A DNA stretch of 64,000 bases from JACMMS01 sp043758775 (GCA_043758775.1 JAYVMU010000040.1:1-64000), one strand, 5' to 3'. Shown: positions 27,901 through 37,077, counted from the first letter of the stretch. Notes: generated by a model from the sequence alone, not told the origin. Program-made: numbers and translations.

Positions 27901-27915
27901 AAATTAATACTGCGT

Positions 27916-28938
27916 TTAAAGCGGATGAATGCCAAGTTTGGCAAACAGTTTTTTATCTGTCGCTGCTTCTGGGTTAGCCGTAGTGAGTAATTTTTCACCG
28001 TAAAAAATCGAGTTCGCTCCCGCTACAAAACACAAGGCCTGTATGCCTTCATGCATGCTTTGGCGGCCTGCCGACAAACGCACAAAACTTTGCGGCATGG
28101 TAATACGTGCTGCGGCAATCGTACGCACAAATTCAATCGGGTCTAACTCATCCGTACCATTAAGTGGCGTACCCTCCACTTGTGTGAGTAAGTTAATCGG
28201 CACACTTTCCGGTGGGCGCTCCATATTAGCCAATTGCGCCAATAAGCCCGCACGCTGGTTGCGCGATTCACCCATGCCGATAATACCACCGCTGCAAACG
28301 TGAATGTCAGCGTTGCGCACACGTCCTAAAGTGTCTAAACGATCTTGATAAGTACGCGTAGTGATTACATCACCATAAAACTCTGGAGCGGTATCCAAAT
28401 TGTGATTGTAATAATCTAAACCAGCATCTTTTAATTGCTCAGCCTGACCTTCTTTCAGCATACCCAATGTAGCGCAGGTTTCCAAACCCATCGCTTTTAC
28501 TTCAGCAATCATTTTTAATACTGGGTCTAAATCACGTTGTTTAGGGCCACGCCAAGCAGCACCCATACAGAAGCGGGTCGCACCATTATTTTTAGCTTCT
28601 GTCGCTGCGGCTAAAACATCTTCCAGCTTCATCAGTGGCTCATCTTCCACCTCAGTATGATAGCGCGCAGCCTGTGGACAGTAGCCACAATCTTCTGAAC
28701 AACCGCCTGTTTTAATGGATAATAAAGTACTAACTTGCACTGCATTAGGATCAAAATTTTCACGATGTACTGTTTGTGCACGATGAATCAAATCACTGAA
28801 TGGCAGTTCAAACAAAGTCACTATTTCAGCCACACTCCAACGCTCTACTATATTATTTTTAGCTAACTCGCTATCAGTAACACACGCATTTTTTAAGCCA
28901 TTTTTTAGGCCTTGTGTATCAATCACCGCTTCTAACAT
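27916..28938 (-). CDS. bioB: Biotin synthase
   Basis: Radical-SAM enzyme inserting sulfur into dethiobiotin. The [4Fe-4S] motif C80-x3-C84-x2-C87 is present. A short N-terminal extension precedes the core, and the start ATG at 28938 has a good GGGAG site upstream. 340 residues. First gene of the biotin operon. The bioA aminotransferase gene, needed between BioF and BioD, is not in the cluster and must be elsewhere. Confidence 0.97.
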   Translation of the reverse strand: MLEAVIDTQGLKNGLKNACVTDSELAKNNIVERWSVAEIVTLFELPFSDLIHRAQTVHRENFDPNAVQVSTLLSIKTGGCSEDCGYCPQAARYHTEVEDEPLMKLEDVLAAATEAKNNGATRFCMGAAWRGPKQRDLDPVLKMIAEVKAMGLETCATLGMLKEGQAEQLKDAGLDYYNHNLDTAPEFYGDVITTRTYQDRLDTLGRVRNADIHVCSGGIIGMGESRNQRAGLLAQLANMERPPESVPINLLTQVEGTPLNGTDELDPIEFVRTIAAARITMPQSFVRLSAGRQSMHEGIQALCFVAGANSIFYGEKLLTTANPEAATDKKLFAKLGIHPL

Positions 28939-29086
28939 GTACCATCTCTCCCAAGTAATATCTTTAGTGGACTGCTTATGCAGTTCACCAATTAAATGTA
29001 AAGCTTAACCTATTAATTTATATGAAATTATACGCTGTAAAGTGAAATTCAAGCAATTACTAAACAACTGCTTAAATTACAATCAC

Positions 29087-29803
29087 ATGTTATTTAAAAC
29101 AGTATTTAAGCGCTATGTTTTTAAACAGAGCTGCCTGCTTTGCAAATCAGCCAATGGTGGCGATATTGCTATATGCCATGACTGTGAAAAAGACTTACCA
29201 TGGCATATCCAGCCTCACTGCCCACAATGTGGACTATTATCCTTCAACAGTCAGCCATGTGGCCATTGCCTAAAATCAGCACCAGACTTTGATGCTACAC
29301 ACGCTCTATTTACTTATGACTTTCCATTGAATACGCTGCTGCAGCGTTATAAATATGGCAGCATGCTCAATTTAAGGCATAATTTTGCTGATTTAATGTC
29401 AGAAAATTTATTGCTCAGCAATATAAGGGTCAAAAACATAGAGCTTATCATTCCGATGCCCATGCACCCGCAACGCCTGCAAGAGCGTGGCTTTAATCAG
29501 GCGTTAGAAATTGCCAAGCTTGTATCCAATATATTGAAAATTCCTTTAGATTATAAGTCTTGCATGCGCAATAAACTCAGTCCGCCACAAGCCAGTTTGC
29601 CACTGAAAGAGCGCGTAAAAAATATCCGTGGTGTCTTTAGTATAAAAGAATCACACGCACACAACTTACAAGGCTTAAAAATCGCGCTTATAGATGATGT
29701 AATGACCTCAGGTGCCAGCCTAAATGAACTCGCTAAAACCATCAAAAAAGCGGGTGCAAGTCATGTAGAATGCTGGGTAGTCGCAAGAACATTACCTAAA
29801 TAA
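29087..29803 (+). CDS. ComF-family phosphoribosyltransferase-like protein
   Basis: PRTase-fold protein of the ComF/GntX family. An N-terminal zinc ribbon has cysteine pairs CLLC, CHDC, CPQC and CGHC, followed by a PRTase domain with the PRPP loop ALIDDVMTSGAS. Members are linked to DNA uptake in competent bacteria, but most have no shown reaction. The open frame extends upstream to a GTG at 29042. I prefer the ATG at 29087 because family members begin close to the first CxxC. Divergent from bioB. The bio-comF neighbourhood recalls bioH-gntX in enterics. Confidence 0.88.
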   Translation: MLFKTVFKRYVFKQSCLLCKSANGGDIAICHDCEKDLPWHIQPHCPQCGLLSFNSQPCGHCLKSAPDFDATHALFTYDFPLNTLLQRYKYGSMLNLRHNFADLMSENLLLSNIRVKNIELIIPMPMHPQRLQERGFNQALEIAKLVSNILKIPLDYKSCMRNKLSPPQASLPLKERVKNIRGVFSIKESHAHNLQGLKIALIDDVMTSGASLNELAKTIKKAGASHVECWVVARTLPK

Positions 29804-29839
29804 ACCAACCTATTTAAAGATAAAGTCGCTAAACACCCA

Positions 29840-30304
29840 ATGTTCCATATCGTTTTATTTGAACCAGAAATCCCGCCCAATACGGGCAACATTATTCGCC
29901 TGTGCGCCAATATTGGCGCGCAGTTGCATCTGGTAAAACCGCTAGGCTTTACGCTAGAAGATAAACAGCTTAAACGCGCTGGCCTAGATTATCACGAATT
30001 TGCCACGCTTAAAGTCTATGAAAGCTGGGCGGAATGTAAAGCCGCGTTAGCAGGAAAACGCCTGTTTGCTATCACCACCAAAGGCAGCACGCGCTATAGT
30101 GATATTAGCTTTGCTGATGAAGATGTATTTGTGTTTGGCCCAGAAACCCGCGGTCTACCTGAAGAAATTCGCGCAGAGTTTGCATCAGAACATCGTCTGC
30201 GTTTACCCATGTTAGCTGAAAGTCGCAGCCTGAATTTATCTAACTCTGCGGCGGTATTGTTGTATGAAGCTTGGCGGCAAGTAGGCTTTAGCGGTGGAAT
30301 GTAA
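29840..30304 (+). CDS. trmL: tRNA (cytidine/uridine-34-2'-O)-methyltransferase TrmL
   Basis: SPOUT-fold enzyme methylating the wobble ribose of tRNA-Leu isoacceptors. Trefoil-knot SAM motifs FGPETRGLP and LNLSNSAAVLLYEAWRQ are clear, and the N-terminus FEPEIPPNTGNIIRLCAN is diagnostic. 154 residues. It faces gpsA. In E. coli trmL also belongs to the secB-gpsA neighbourhood, so this is conserved synteny. Confidence 0.96.
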   Translation: MFHIVLFEPEIPPNTGNIIRLCANIGAQLHLVKPLGFTLEDKQLKRAGLDYHEFATLKVYESWAECKAALAGKRLFAITTKGSTRYSDISFADEDVFVFGPETRGLPEEIRAEFASEHRLRLPMLAESRSLNLSNSAAVLLYEAWRQVGFSGGM

Positions 30305-30310
30305 TGCCGA

Positions 30311-31318
30311 CTAAAACGCTTCTGCTTTTTGTTCGCGCCCGAGCAAATCCATTACCGCATCACGTGCGGATTTTCCATGTGACAGCGCTTGATCCACTTC
30401 GTAGGTAATCGGCATATCTACACCAAGCTGTTGAGCGCGACGCATCACCTCGCGTGTGGTATTGACACCTTCTGCCACATGACCTAAGCCCGCTAGAATA
30501 TCAGCCAGTGTCTTACCTGATGCCAGTTGCAAACCGACTTCACGGTTGCGTGAATATTGCCCAGTACAAGTTAAAATTAAATCGCCCGCACCGCCCAAGC
30601 CCATAAATGTCTCAGCTTTTGCGCCCAGCGCCATACCAAAGCGGGTGATTTCCGCAAGGCCGCGTGTGATTAAAGCGGCACGCGCATTATTACCAAAACC
30701 CATGCCATCAGAAATACCTGCAGCAATGGCCATGACGTTTTTCAGCGCGCCACCGACAGATACGCCAATCACATCAGTACTGGTATAAACGCGTAAATTA
30801 CCTGCATGAATCAAGGCCGCCGCTTTTATGGCAAAGGCCTCGTCATTGGCAGCCAAAGTCACGGCTGTTGGCAACCCGCGCACTAGCTCAGCAGCAAAAC
30901 TAGGGCCTGATAACGCACCCCAACATTGATGCTGTCCCAATTCTTCTAACGCCACCTCATGTGGCAGCTTAGCAGTAACTGGCTCTAAGCCTTTATGCGC
31001 CCACACCACAGGTAACGGGCAATTAAGTGCTTTAATATCTTTTAATATCTGACGAAAACCTGCAGTTGGCACGACCGATAAAATGAGGCTGGCATCTTTT
31101 AATGCTGTGCTCAAATCATCTTCAACTTGTAGATTATAGTTAAAGGGAAAATCGCCAAGATACATGGGATTAGCACGTGCCTTGCGCATGCCAGACACGT
31201 GTCCCGCATTACGCGCCCATAAAGATACTGGATGCTGCGTGCTGATTTGCATGGCCAACGCCGTCCCCCAAGCGCCTGCTCCCAGCACGGCAACTTTAGA
31301 GCTTAATAATTTAGCCAA
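30311..31318 (-). CDS. gpsA: Glycerol-3-phosphate dehydrogenase [NAD(P)+]
   Basis: Makes sn-glycerol-3-phosphate from dihydroxyacetone phosphate for phospholipid synthesis. N-terminal GAGAWGTALA NAD-binding motif, catalytic Lys in SVGGALKNVMAIAAG and the substrate motif GLGGAGDLILTCTG. 335 residues. The start appears to be a TTG at 31318, because an in-frame TAG lies directly upstream and no ATG precedes the Rossmann motif. There is no evident Shine-Dalgarno. It follows secB-grxC in the order known from E. coli. Confidence 0.95.
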   Translation of the reverse strand: MAKLLSSKVAVLGAGAWGTALAMQISTQHPVSLWARNAGHVSGMRKARANPMYLGDFPFNYNLQVEDDLSTALKDASLILSVVPTAGFRQILKDIKALNCPLPVVWAHKGLEPVTAKLPHEVALEELGQHQCWGALSGPSFAAELVRGLPTAVTLAANDEAFAIKAAALIHAGNLRVYTSTDVIGVSVGGALKNVMAIAAGISDGMGFGNNARAALITRGLAEITRFGMALGAKAETFMGLGGAGDLILTCTGQYSRNREVGLQLASGKTLADILAGLGHVAEGVNTTREVMRRAQQLGVDMPITYEVDQALSHGKSARDAVMDLLGREQKAEAF

Positions 31319-31356
31319 CTAGTTTGCACCATGCTGTTTATTTGCTGACTCGCTCA

Positions 31357-31833
31357 TCAATTCGCACCCCAGACACTGGTATTTAAAATATAGCCAGTAA
31401 TACCATCACGATGGCGCACTTTTAGCCAGCCATTTTTAGCATTAGTTTCCAATAAATCCAATACAACATCTTTATCCACATTGGCCAGTAAGCCTGAATC
31501 AGCATCCGCAGATTGCCTAATGTCTGCATGATTAACAGTGACTAAAACTGTACGTTTAGGACTTAAAGCTTTAGTCTCTAACCAATTCAGGCCACCTTGA
31601 GGATCGCGCACTTTTAACCAATCACCCAGATTAACAATCACTTCAACAGGATAGCCAAGGCTGACTATATACAATTTATTGGCATTTGCTGAAGGACCAT
31701 CCAGCATCACCGCTTTGGCAATAGCAACAGAGCGATACTCTAAAGCTTGACAGGTTTGTACAAAGATCGGCGCAAAAACTCCAAAAAACAGGCTGTAAAA
31801 AAACAGACATTTCTTAATATGTTTGCGCGTCAT
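31357..31833 (-). CDS. Secreted SH3-domain protein
   Basis: 158-residue protein with a signal peptide (cleavage near CQALE, about residue 31) and two bacterial SH3-like repeats, about 35-90 and 95-158. The WLKVRDPQGGLNWLE and WLKVRHRDGITGYI segments are the repeat signatures. Such domains usually bind cell-wall peptides or proteins. Function unknown. It sits between secB and gpsA, a position where homologs occur in other betaproteobacteria, and is probably in the same transcript. Confidence 0.75.
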   Translation of the reverse strand: MTRKHIKKCLFFYSLFFGVFAPIFVQTCQALEYRSVAIAKAVMLDGPSANANKLYIVSLGYPVEVIVNLGDWLKVRDPQGGLNWLETKALSPKRTVLVTVNHADIRQSADADSGLLANVDKDVVLDLLETNAKNGWLKVRHRDGITGYILNTSVWGAN

Positions 31834-31860
31834 ATCTTCATCTCAAGCTAAGTGAATACT

Positions 31861-32346
31861 CTAGTTAAGAGTAGCGCCTTCTTGTTCTTTTTGCTGCATG
31901 TACAGCGCTTCAAAATTGATAGGATTGAGCAATACTGGAGCAAAACCAGCACGCACCACTAAATCAGACACTGCTTCACGTGCATAGGGGAATAAAATAT
32001 TAGGGCAGGTAATGGCTATAATCATTTCCATGTTTTCTTCTGGGACATTACGTACTGCAAAAATACCTGCTTGTGAAACCTCGACCAAAAATGCTGTTTT
32101 ATCACCAATTTTTGCGGTTACTGTCACCTTAATGACTACCTCATGAATGCCTTCACCTAAAACTTGCGTCGCATTAGCCAACTCAATACTAACTTGCGGT
32201 GTTTCACGTTCAGTAAAAATCTGAGGTGCGTTTGGTACTTCTACTGAAGCATCTTTAATATACAGTTTTTCAATACTGAAAGCTGGTTGTTCTGTCTGGC
32301 TATTTGATTGCTTGCTTGCTGCTTTTACTTCATCTTCTTTTGCCAT
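31861..32346 (-). CDS. secB: Protein-export chaperone SecB
   Basis: Tetrameric cytoplasmic chaperone that delivers unfolded precursors to SecA. The family core ITCPNILFPYAREAVSDLV is present near the C-terminus. 161 residues with a short charged N-terminal extension rich in K, E and Q. Operon context grxC-secB-gpsA as in E. coli. Confidence 0.96.
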   Translation of the reverse strand: MAKEDEVKAASKQSNSQTEQPAFSIEKLYIKDASVEVPNAPQIFTERETPQVSIELANATQVLGEGIHEVVIKVTVTAKIGDKTAFLVEVSQAGIFAVRNVPEENMEMIIAITCPNILFPYAREAVSDLVVRAGFAPVLLNPINFEALYMQQKEQEGATLN

Positions 32347-32484
32347 TGTTGCTTCCTAAAATGTGCGCGAACGCGCTTAAAGTTGGAGATTAGTTCATTA
32401 AAAATTAAGATCAAAAACCATAACTTGCTATTCTAACGTCAAATGATGCTTTTTAAAATCCGTGCTGTAGTTTTCGAGCGCGTA

Positions 32485-32739
32485 TTAAGTAAGCAGCGGA
32501 TCTAGCCCACCCGCTAAATCTAATGCGCGCAACTCATCAAAACCACCAATATACTGGTCATCGATATAAATTTGCGGCACAGTACGACGTCCGGTTTTTT
32601 CCATCATCAACTTCCGCTGCTCTGGCTCTAAATCAATGCGGATTTTATTGATGCTAGTCACACCTTTACTCAATAACAAGCGTTCCGCATTAATACAAAA
32701 TGGGCATACGCCAGTGCTATACATGACAATGTTTGACAT
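32485..32739 (-). CDS. grxC: Glutaredoxin 3
   Basis: Small dithiol glutaredoxin with CPFC active site at the start of helix 1, the TVPQIYI cis-Pro motif and the GGFDEL glutathione-binding end. I start it at the ATG at 32739 (84 residues), which has an AAGAGAAGAG ribosome binding site. A longer frame to 32769 adds ten residues that the family lacks. Downstream of the rhodanese gene, upstream of secB. Confidence 0.93.
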   Translation of the reverse strand: MSNIVMYSTGVCPFCINAERLLLSKGVTSINKIRIDLEPEQRKLMMEKTGRRTVPQIYIDDQYIGGFDELRALDLAGGLDPLLT

Positions 32740-32768
32740 ACTCTTCTCTTGATTACTCTTTACAATCA

Positions 32769-33185
32769 TTAGGCTTTAACTAATGGTAATTTAGCCTGCG
32801 CCCAGGCATTTAAACCACCTTGCAAATTATGCAACTGCGTAAACTCATGCTTACGCAACACGCTACAAGCTTTCGATGAACGCACACCACCTTGGCAGTT
32901 CAAAATAACTGGCTTATCTTTGTATTTTTGTATTTCCTTTAAGCGGCTTTCTAAATCAGCCAAAGGAATATGCTTTGCGCCAGTGATGTGACCGCCAGCA
33001 AATTCGCCTTCGTCACGTACATCTAATATCAACACATTCGCACGATTCATCAGCAGAACCGCTTCATTCGGCGTCAGGTTGGCAGCGCCACTGCTTCCAC
33101 CACGATTTAACATAGGCCATAGCAACATTGCACCAGAACCTATAGCTAAACCGACTAACATAATATTGTGTTTAAAAAATTCCAT
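32769..33185 (-). CDS. Membrane-anchored rhodanese-like protein (YibN type)
   Basis: 138 residues: one N-terminal transmembrane helix (about 8-26) then a single rhodanese domain. The active-site loop reads NCQGGVRSSKA with the catalytic Cys, and DVRDEGEFAGGHITGA is the family signature. Sulfurtransferase activity is likely but the acceptor is unknown. First gene of the yibN-grxC-secB-gpsA series, divergent from gpmI. Confidence 0.9.
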   Translation of the reverse strand: MEFFKHNIMLVGLAIGSGAMLLWPMLNRGGSSGAANLTPNEAVLLMNRANVLILDVRDEGEFAGGHITGAKHIPLADLESRLKEIQKYKDKPVILNCQGGVRSSKACSVLRKHEFTQLHNLQGGLNAWAQAKLPLVKA

Positions 33186-33217
33186 CTAATATCCTTTAGC
33201 AAATTCCATTAATTCTA

Positions 33218-33247
33218 TTCACTTAACACCACTACATTCATTATAAT
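33218..33247 (+). promoter_or_regulatory. Predicted sigma-70 promoter of gpmI
   Basis: Perfect -10 TATAAT at 33242-33247 with a partial -35 TTCACT at 33218-33223 (18-base spacing), in the divergent region between the rhodanese gene and gpmI. The start codon lies 41 bases after the -10. Confidence 0.5.
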
Positions 33248-33288
33248 GGATTTAATCTCTTCATCACTTACGCTAGCTTGCTAAATTT

Positions 33289-34836
33289 ATGAATACAACT
33301 CCTGTTATTTTGCTCATTCTCGATGGTTTTGGCTATCGCGAAGAAACCGCCGACAATGCCATTGCCCTAGCACATAAACCCAATTGGGATAATTTATGGA
33401 AAACACAGCCGCATACGCTCATTAATGCATCTGAGCATTATGTAGGATTGCCCGATGGGCAAATGGGCAACTCAGAAGTGGGCCACTTGAATATTGGGGC
33501 TGGACGTGTGGTTTTTCAAGAGTTTGAGCGCATTAATAACAGTATCGCCAATGGTGAATTTTTTCAGCAGCCACAATTAGTAGCGGTCTTGCAGCACCTG
33601 AAAGCCACCGAAAAAGCCTTGCATATTTTCGGTCTGTTATCAGATGGTGGTGTGCATAGCCACCAAGATCACATTCACGCCATGATCAAAATGGCAGCAC
33701 AGCAAGGTTTAAGCAAAGTTTATATTCACGCATTTTTGGATGGCAGAGATACGCCACCAATTAGCGCAGAACCCTACATTACAGCTCTTGAACATGAATG
33801 TAAAAAACTAGGTGTAGGCAAAATCATCTCAATGAGCGGGCGTTTTTACAGCATGGACCGCGACAAACGCTGGCCACGTGTGGAAGCGGCTTATGCGTTA
33901 ATTACTGAAGGTATTGGTGAATTCACGGCCACAAACGCTACTGAAGCACTGCATGCAGCTTATGCACGTGGTGAAAATGATGAGTTTGTTAAATGCACCG
34001 CTATACGCAAACCGGGTGAAGCGCCTATCCATCTAGAGAATGGTGATTTAGTTGTATATATGAATTTCAGGTCTGATCGTGCACGGCAATTAACGCATGC
34101 GATTTTAGCCGACCATTTTGATGGCTTTCATCGCCGCCACGTACCTAAATTGAGTGGCTACTTTACACTCACGATGTATGACCAAAAAGAAACGAAAACC
34201 ACGGCGATTTTTCCGCCACATGAAGTCAGAAACACCTTTGGTGAGTATGTATCATCACTAGGCTTTACCCAATTACGTATTGCCGAAACTGAAAAATATC
34301 CGCATGTGACATTCTTCTTTAACGGTGGCGATGAAACTGTCTTTGCTGGTGAAGACCGTATATTAGTGCCGTCGCCACAAGTGGCAACTTACGATTTACA
34401 GCCAGAAATGAGCGCATTAGAGTTGACCGATAGATTGGTAGAGGCCATCTTAAGCAAACAATACAACGTTATTATTTGTAATTATGCCAATGGTGATATG
34501 GTAGGCCATACAGGCAAATTAGATGCGGCAATTAAAGCAGTTGAAACACTCGACTCTTGTATTGGCCGCGTAGTGCAAGCTATGCAAAGCATAGGCGGCG
34601 AGGTCATTATTACAGCTGACCACGGCAACGCAGAAGTGATGTTAGATACTAAAAATCATCAACCACATACGCAGCATACCGTTAACAAGGTTCCTTTGAT
34701 TTATATAGGTCGAAAGGCAACATTAAGCAACGACGGTGCATTATCGAATATCGCTCCAACTTTATTGCATATGATGGGCATTAGCCAACCTGCTGAAATG
34801 ACAGGGAAAAGCCTTATTACGTTTAACAATGCGTAA
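33289..34836 (+). CDS. gpmI: 2,3-bisphosphoglycerate-independent phosphoglycerate mutase
   Basis: Interconverts 3- and 2-phosphoglycerate using two Mn ions. Alkaline-phosphatase superfamily. It has N-terminal LLILDGFGYREE, the phosphoserine in GQMGNSEVGHLNIGAG, SGRFYSMDRDKRW and the C-terminal metal site TADHGNAEVM. 515 residues, full length. It overlaps the envC start by eight bases, as in the conserved gpmM-envC pair of enterics. Confidence 0.97.
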   Translation: MNTTPVILLILDGFGYREETADNAIALAHKPNWDNLWKTQPHTLINASEHYVGLPDGQMGNSEVGHLNIGAGRVVFQEFERINNSIANGEFFQQPQLVAVLQHLKATEKALHIFGLLSDGGVHSHQDHIHAMIKMAAQQGLSKVYIHAFLDGRDTPPISAEPYITALEHECKKLGVGKIISMSGRFYSMDRDKRWPRVEAAYALITEGIGEFTATNATEALHAAYARGENDEFVKCTAIRKPGEAPIHLENGDLVVYMNFRSDRARQLTHAILADHFDGFHRRHVPKLSGYFTLTMYDQKETKTTAIFPPHEVRNTFGEYVSSLGFTQLRIAETEKYPHVTFFFNGGDETVFAGEDRILVPSPQVATYDLQPEMSALELTDRLVEAILSKQYNVIICNYANGDMVGHTGKLDAAIKAVETLDSCIGRVVQAMQSIGGEVIITADHGNAEVMLDTKNHQPHTQHTVNKVPLIYIGRKATLSNDGALSNIAPTLLHMMGISQPAEMTGKSLITFNNA

Positions 34837-36139
34837 GTTTTCACTTGAACTTTTGCCTAGCCGTATACTTAGCATTTGCTTATTATGCGCCAGCCTGTTA
34901 CAAGTGCCATCCGTGCTTGCCGCAAAGAAAGTAGAAGCCGCTAAAGAGTCACTCAGTAACTTGCATGAGCGAATTGATGCGCTTAAGAAAGAGCTAGATA
35001 ACTCACAAGAAGCACATAAAGATGCCGCCGATGCCCTGAAAGACAGTGAAAAAGCAATTAGCCAAGCTAATAAAAGCTTGTATGACATCAACAACAAGCA
35101 AAAAGAAAAGAAAGACACATTATCCCAACTTAAAGAACAATCGCTCTCAATCAATAGCAAACTAGAACAACAACAAAAACTATTCAGCGCGCAACTTTAC
35201 AATCAATATTTATATGGTAAGCAAAGTTACACGCAGTTACTTTTGCAAAATCAAGACCCCAGTAAAATTGCGCGAGATTTACATTACTTTTCTTATGTGG
35301 CGAAAGCTCGTGCCAGACTCATCATGCAGATGCAAGGTAATCTAGCGCAAGTTGCTAAACTTAATGATGAAACCACGGTCGCGTTAAACCAAGTTATTGG
35401 GCTAAAAAAACAGCAAGAATTAGAACGTTTAAAATTACAAGCGCAAAAACAAGCAAAATCTAAAGTGGTTAAATCATTATCCAACCAAATCGCTTCGCAA
35501 CGCAATGAAATTACAAAACTGAAACGTGATGAGAAAAATCTGTCACAACTGGTAGAACGATTAGCCAGAATAATTCCCAAAACTCCAGTCAATAAAAACA
35601 AACCCAATAAAAATAATATTGCTAAAAAAACCAATAAAAATAAACCTAGCACCGGCGATGATGAAACAGACAAAGATTCACAAAATCAAACCGCTATTGC
35701 CAGTAATGATGAACTACCTAGTAATACGTACAATGGTGTAAATTTTGCGTCGCTTAAAGGTAAGCTCAATTTACCAGTACGTGGTGAAATCATGAACCGT
35801 TTTGGTGCCAGCCGTGAAGGTGGCGACATTTCATGGAAAGGCTTATTTATTAAATCTGCTGAAGGTAGTGAAGTCAAATCAGTTGCCAGTGGCCGCGTGG
35901 TATTCGCTGACTGGATGCGTGGTTTTGGCAACCTCATTATTGTGGATCACGGTAATGGCTATATGAGTTTATACGGCAATAACCAAGCGTTATTGCGCAA
36001 AGTAGGCGATGAAGTCAGTGGTGGTGATGCAATCGCCTCAGTGGGCAACAGCGGTGGCAATGCAGTCAACGGCTTGTATTATGAATTACGTAAACAAAGT
36101 AAGCCGTTTGATCCAATGAGTTGGAGCGTGGCTAGATAA
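34829..36139 (+). CDS. envC: Murein hydrolase activator EnvC-like protein
   Basis: Periplasmic divisome-linked activator of amidases. Signal peptide (to about residue 31), a long coiled coil (about 35-250), a Lys/Asn-rich linker (about 255-285) and a C-terminal LytM/M23 domain. The catalytic histidines of active M23 enzymes are missing (the HxH position reads SLYGN), as in E. coli EnvC, which activates AmiA/AmiB and does not cut peptidoglycan itself. 436 residues. It overlaps gpmI by eight bases, so it is translationally coupled. Confidence 0.9.
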   Translation: MRKFSLELLPSRILSICLLCASLLQVPSVLAAKKVEAAKESLSNLHERIDALKKELDNSQEAHKDAADALKDSEKAISQANKSLYDINNKQKEKKDTLSQLKEQSLSINSKLEQQQKLFSAQLYNQYLYGKQSYTQLLLQNQDPSKIARDLHYFSYVAKARARLIMQMQGNLAQVAKLNDETTVALNQVIGLKKQQELERLKLQAQKQAKSKVVKSLSNQIASQRNEITKLKRDEKNLSQLVERLARIIPKTPVNKNKPNKNNIAKKTNKNKPSTGDDETDKDSQNQTAIASNDELPSNTYNGVNFASLKGKLNLPVRGEIMNRFGASREGGDISWKGLFIKSAEGSEVKSVASGRVVFADWMRGFGNLIIVDHGNGYMSLYGNNQALLRKVGDEVSGGDAIASVGNSGGNAVNGLYYELRKQSKPFDPMSWSVAR

Positions 36140-36159
36140 ATTATGGTTCAAAGCAACAA

Positions 36160-36187
36160 AAAAGCGCATGTCCAGCCATGCGCTTTT
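36160..36187 (+). terminator. Rho-independent terminator after envC
   Basis: Perfect 11-bp stem AAAAGCGCATG / CATGCGCTTTT (36160-36170 and 36177-36187) with a 6-base loop, 20 bases after the envC stop and ahead of the convergent lipoprotein gene. The flanking A and T tracts allow function on both strands. Confidence 0.85.
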
Positions 36188-36226
36188 ATCAGTATCCTGA
36201 TTTAATCAGGCTAGATTTTGATTAAA

Positions 36227-36535
36227 CTATTTGGTGGCGTCTTGCTTAGTGGTGTCTTTTGCCGCATCTACAGCATCAACTGCTTTGTCTTTTACTTCAA
36301 CAGCTTTGTCCTTCGCCTCTTCTGCTACCTTTACTGTCGCATCTGCCGCGTCTTTTGTTGCTTCTTCAGTCTTTGTAGCAGCCTCTTTAGCAGCATCCAT
36401 AGTACCTTTTGCCATATCAGTAACAGCGGCACCAGCCGCCTCTGCGGCTTTATCGGTATCAGCTTTGTTACCACAGCCAACTAAAACTAATGCGACGATT
36501 GAAGTAGCTAATAATGCACGTAATAGTATAGTCAT
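36227..36535 (-). CDS. Small lipoprotein with LEA-like helical repeats
   Basis: 102 residues: signal peptide with lipobox LVGC, then an entirely hydrophilic A/K/D/E/T-rich stretch with roughly 11-residue periodicity (variants of AAKDATxKxEE, VKDKAVDAVDAAKD). The pattern predicts amphipathic helices like those of LEA or apolipoprotein-type proteins, which suggests a membrane-surface or desiccation/stress role, but this is only inference. The repeats create long antisense open frames on the plus strand that are not genes. Own unit, flanked by terminators. Confidence 0.75.
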   Translation of the reverse strand: MTILLRALLATSIVALVLVGCGNKADTDKAAEAAGAAVTDMAKGTMDAAKEAATKTEEATKDAADATVKVAEEAKDKAVEVKDKAVDAVDAAKDTTKQDATK

Positions 36536-36662
36536 GTAAATCTCCTTAAAAAAATCTAAGAATCAATTTATAACAATTCTAACACTTGGTCAATCATTGT
36601 TAATTAGCGTAACAGCTAAGTTAAGAATTAAGTCAAGTTGACTAATTTACAAAAAAACACGG

Positions 36663-36696
36663 GGAATACGCACATTTGTAACAACGTGCGTATTCC
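36663..36696 (-). terminator. Rho-independent terminator after the small Pro/Ala-rich lipoprotein
   Basis: 11-bp stem (36663-36673 and 36686-36696, GGAATACGCAC / GTGCGTATTCC) with a 12-base loop, followed on the minus strand by CCCCGTG and seven T. It lies 11 bases after the stop of the lipoprotein at 36707. Confidence 0.85.
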
Positions 36697-36706
36697 AGAG
36701 AAGAGT

Positions 36707-36970
36707 CTATTTCGTATCTGTAGCAGCAGGTGTTTCAACTACTGGCGCAGCAACAGCATCTGCCGGCAAAACAATACCAGGAACGCGTTCCTCATCTGTC
36801 GGCACATAACCACCTGCGCCCGCTGGCGCGACTTCTGGTGTAGCTGGCACTACTGCAGCGGCAGCCGGTGCTGGCACAGGTACTGCTGGCGTTTCTTCCT
36901 TTTCGCCACAACCTGCTGCCAGTACTGCCAATAAGATTACTGGGGCTAATGATTTTGTTAGTAATTTCAT
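36707..36970 (-). CDS. Small Pro/Ala-rich lipoprotein
   Basis: 87 residues from the ATG at 36970, chosen because it has a GGAGAAA ribosome binding site and begins directly with the lipoprotein signal MKLLTK..LAAGC. The frame is open to 37057 but the extra part is not signal-like. After the lipidated Cys the chain is low in complexity (PAVPVPAPAAAAVVPATPEVAPAG pattern), a likely flexible surface or periplasmic spacer. No domain is recognised. Confidence 0.7.
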   Translation of the reverse strand: MKLLTKSLAPVILLAVLAAGCGEKEETPAVPVPAPAAAAVVPATPEVAPAGAGGYVPTDEERVPGIVLPADAVAAPVVETPAATDTK

Positions 36971-37077
36971 GATTTCTCCATCTATAAATATTGAACATGT
37001 ATATTGATACAATGTTGCATTATCACACGCTTTAATGATAAGCATAAATTGCACCAAATTAATTTAAATAAATTGCA

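Noticed and set aside
34829..36139. EnvC as a broken peptidase because the M23 catalytic His residues are missing
   Set aside because: Loss of these residues is the normal state of EnvC activators, so it is not a sign of decay.
36218..36539. Plus-strand ORFs of 88 and 102 codons opposite the small lipoprotein gene
   Set aside because: They are antisense shadows of the repetitive Ala/Lys-rich coding sequence; the minus-strand reading has a signal peptide and lipobox.
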